Below, piece by piece: positions 63,521 through 64,000 of a stretch of 64,000 nt of DNA. A model generated the notes under the pieces. It was not told the origin of the DNA, did not search any database, and saw nothing but the letters and a program-made list of their open reading frames with translations. A program made the position numbers and the translations under genes. Source of the DNA: Branchiostoma lanceolatum (Eukaryota; Chordata; Leptocardii; Amphioxiformes; Branchiostomatidae); the NCBI RefSeq assembly GCF_035083965.1, contig NC_089722.1:28356642-28420641 (forward strand). Reading direction: 5' to 3'. Each line of letters opens with the position of its first letter. Position 1 is the stretch's first letter.

Positions 63521-64000
63521 GTAAGTCTTTTGTTTATCATGTTGTGTGTACAAAGCAAGGAGACTTAATTAAAGTTACCGTTGAAGAAAGACCGTATTCG
63601 AAGCGCTTCAAGGAAACTTTGGAAGATTCCGATTGTCTGTTTTCTTAAAATCAAGGAATTTGGAAAGTTAAGATACAACACTCAAGGGTACGGTTGGCAT
63701 AGCCTGGCCTTTACAACTGAATGGTACATATTACACCTGTGTACATAACATTGGCTTCAAGCGCCTCATTAGTCGTAATAGGTTTCAAAAAGATGGTTAC
63801 ACCTATTCCGCCGTACCTCCATTTTCAAGGTGAAGCACAATAACATCCTTATCAATAGGATCTAATCGCTGTTCGGCGAAAACGGGAGGTTTGAACAATG
63901 GCGAGCTTCCTGTTGATCATTGCTTCAAGAGATGAAACGTTCAGTCACAGTGGAAGGTCAGACCACGGGCGCCTTTTGTAAAGTTCTTGGTCAAACGTAT
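63521..64000 (+). other. Start of copy C intron 3
   Basis: Sequence after the exon 3 donor (CAA/GTAAGT). By analogy with copy A the next exon should begin with K(Q)RWFGNE; no such sequence occurs before the window ends. The short open frame running through the donor is intron read-through. Confidence 0.6.

Overview
This is a eukaryotic window, and almost certainly from an invertebrate chordate. The genes are split into many short exons with GT-AG introns, the proteins resemble human ones closely, and introns and spacers are packed with small inverted-repeat transposons and one long LINE. Gene order matches human 12q24.11. A lancelet (Branchiostoma-like) genome is the best guess; that is inference, not something the sequence states.

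Left half (about 1-35 kb) is a conserved housekeeping block: exon 1 of PPTC7 (mitochondrial PP2C-type phosphatase, minus strand; the rest lies left of the window), the complete 12-exon RAD9 gene (9-1-1 checkpoint clamp, minus), the complete 5-exon VPS29 gene (retromer, plus) and a 9-exon FAM216A-like gene (minus). RAD9 and VPS29 are head to head with 236 bp between start codons. RAD9 intron 3 is filled by a 4.8 kb inverted-repeat element with a 9-bp target-site duplication. Two VPS29 introns carry partial tandem copies of their own 3' splice sites.

Right half (about 38-64 kb) is a tandem family of p47phox/NCF1-like genes (PX-SH3-SH3 organisers of NADPH oxidase). Copy A is complete (10 exons, 894 codons). 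Its last exon encodes a roughly 560-residue tail that human p47phox lacks. The tail holds two 120-residue repeats with YxxM, YxxP and YxN motifs, which are typical SH2-docking sites. Copy B is seen only as a promoter, a leader exon and a first coding exon. Copy C shows its first three exons and runs off the right edge. A nearly intact APE-type LINE (about 3.9 kb, one 1,133-codon ORF with a 2A-like motif) sits between the first exons of B and C.

Small mobile elements are dense. They include a 0.9 kb hAT-like element with an 8-bp TSD, a mariner-like MITE with TA, several TAGCC...GGCTA and TACTCTCC foldback elements with 9-10 bp TSDs, and eight tiny elements of 15-30 bp (CAAGGA...TCCTTG). Each tiny element is flanked by a perfect 7-8 bp direct repeat. 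No prokaryotic features, CRISPR arrays or rRNA genes are present. Exon limits were read by eye from splice signals, reading frame and recalled human proteins; no search or transcript data were available.
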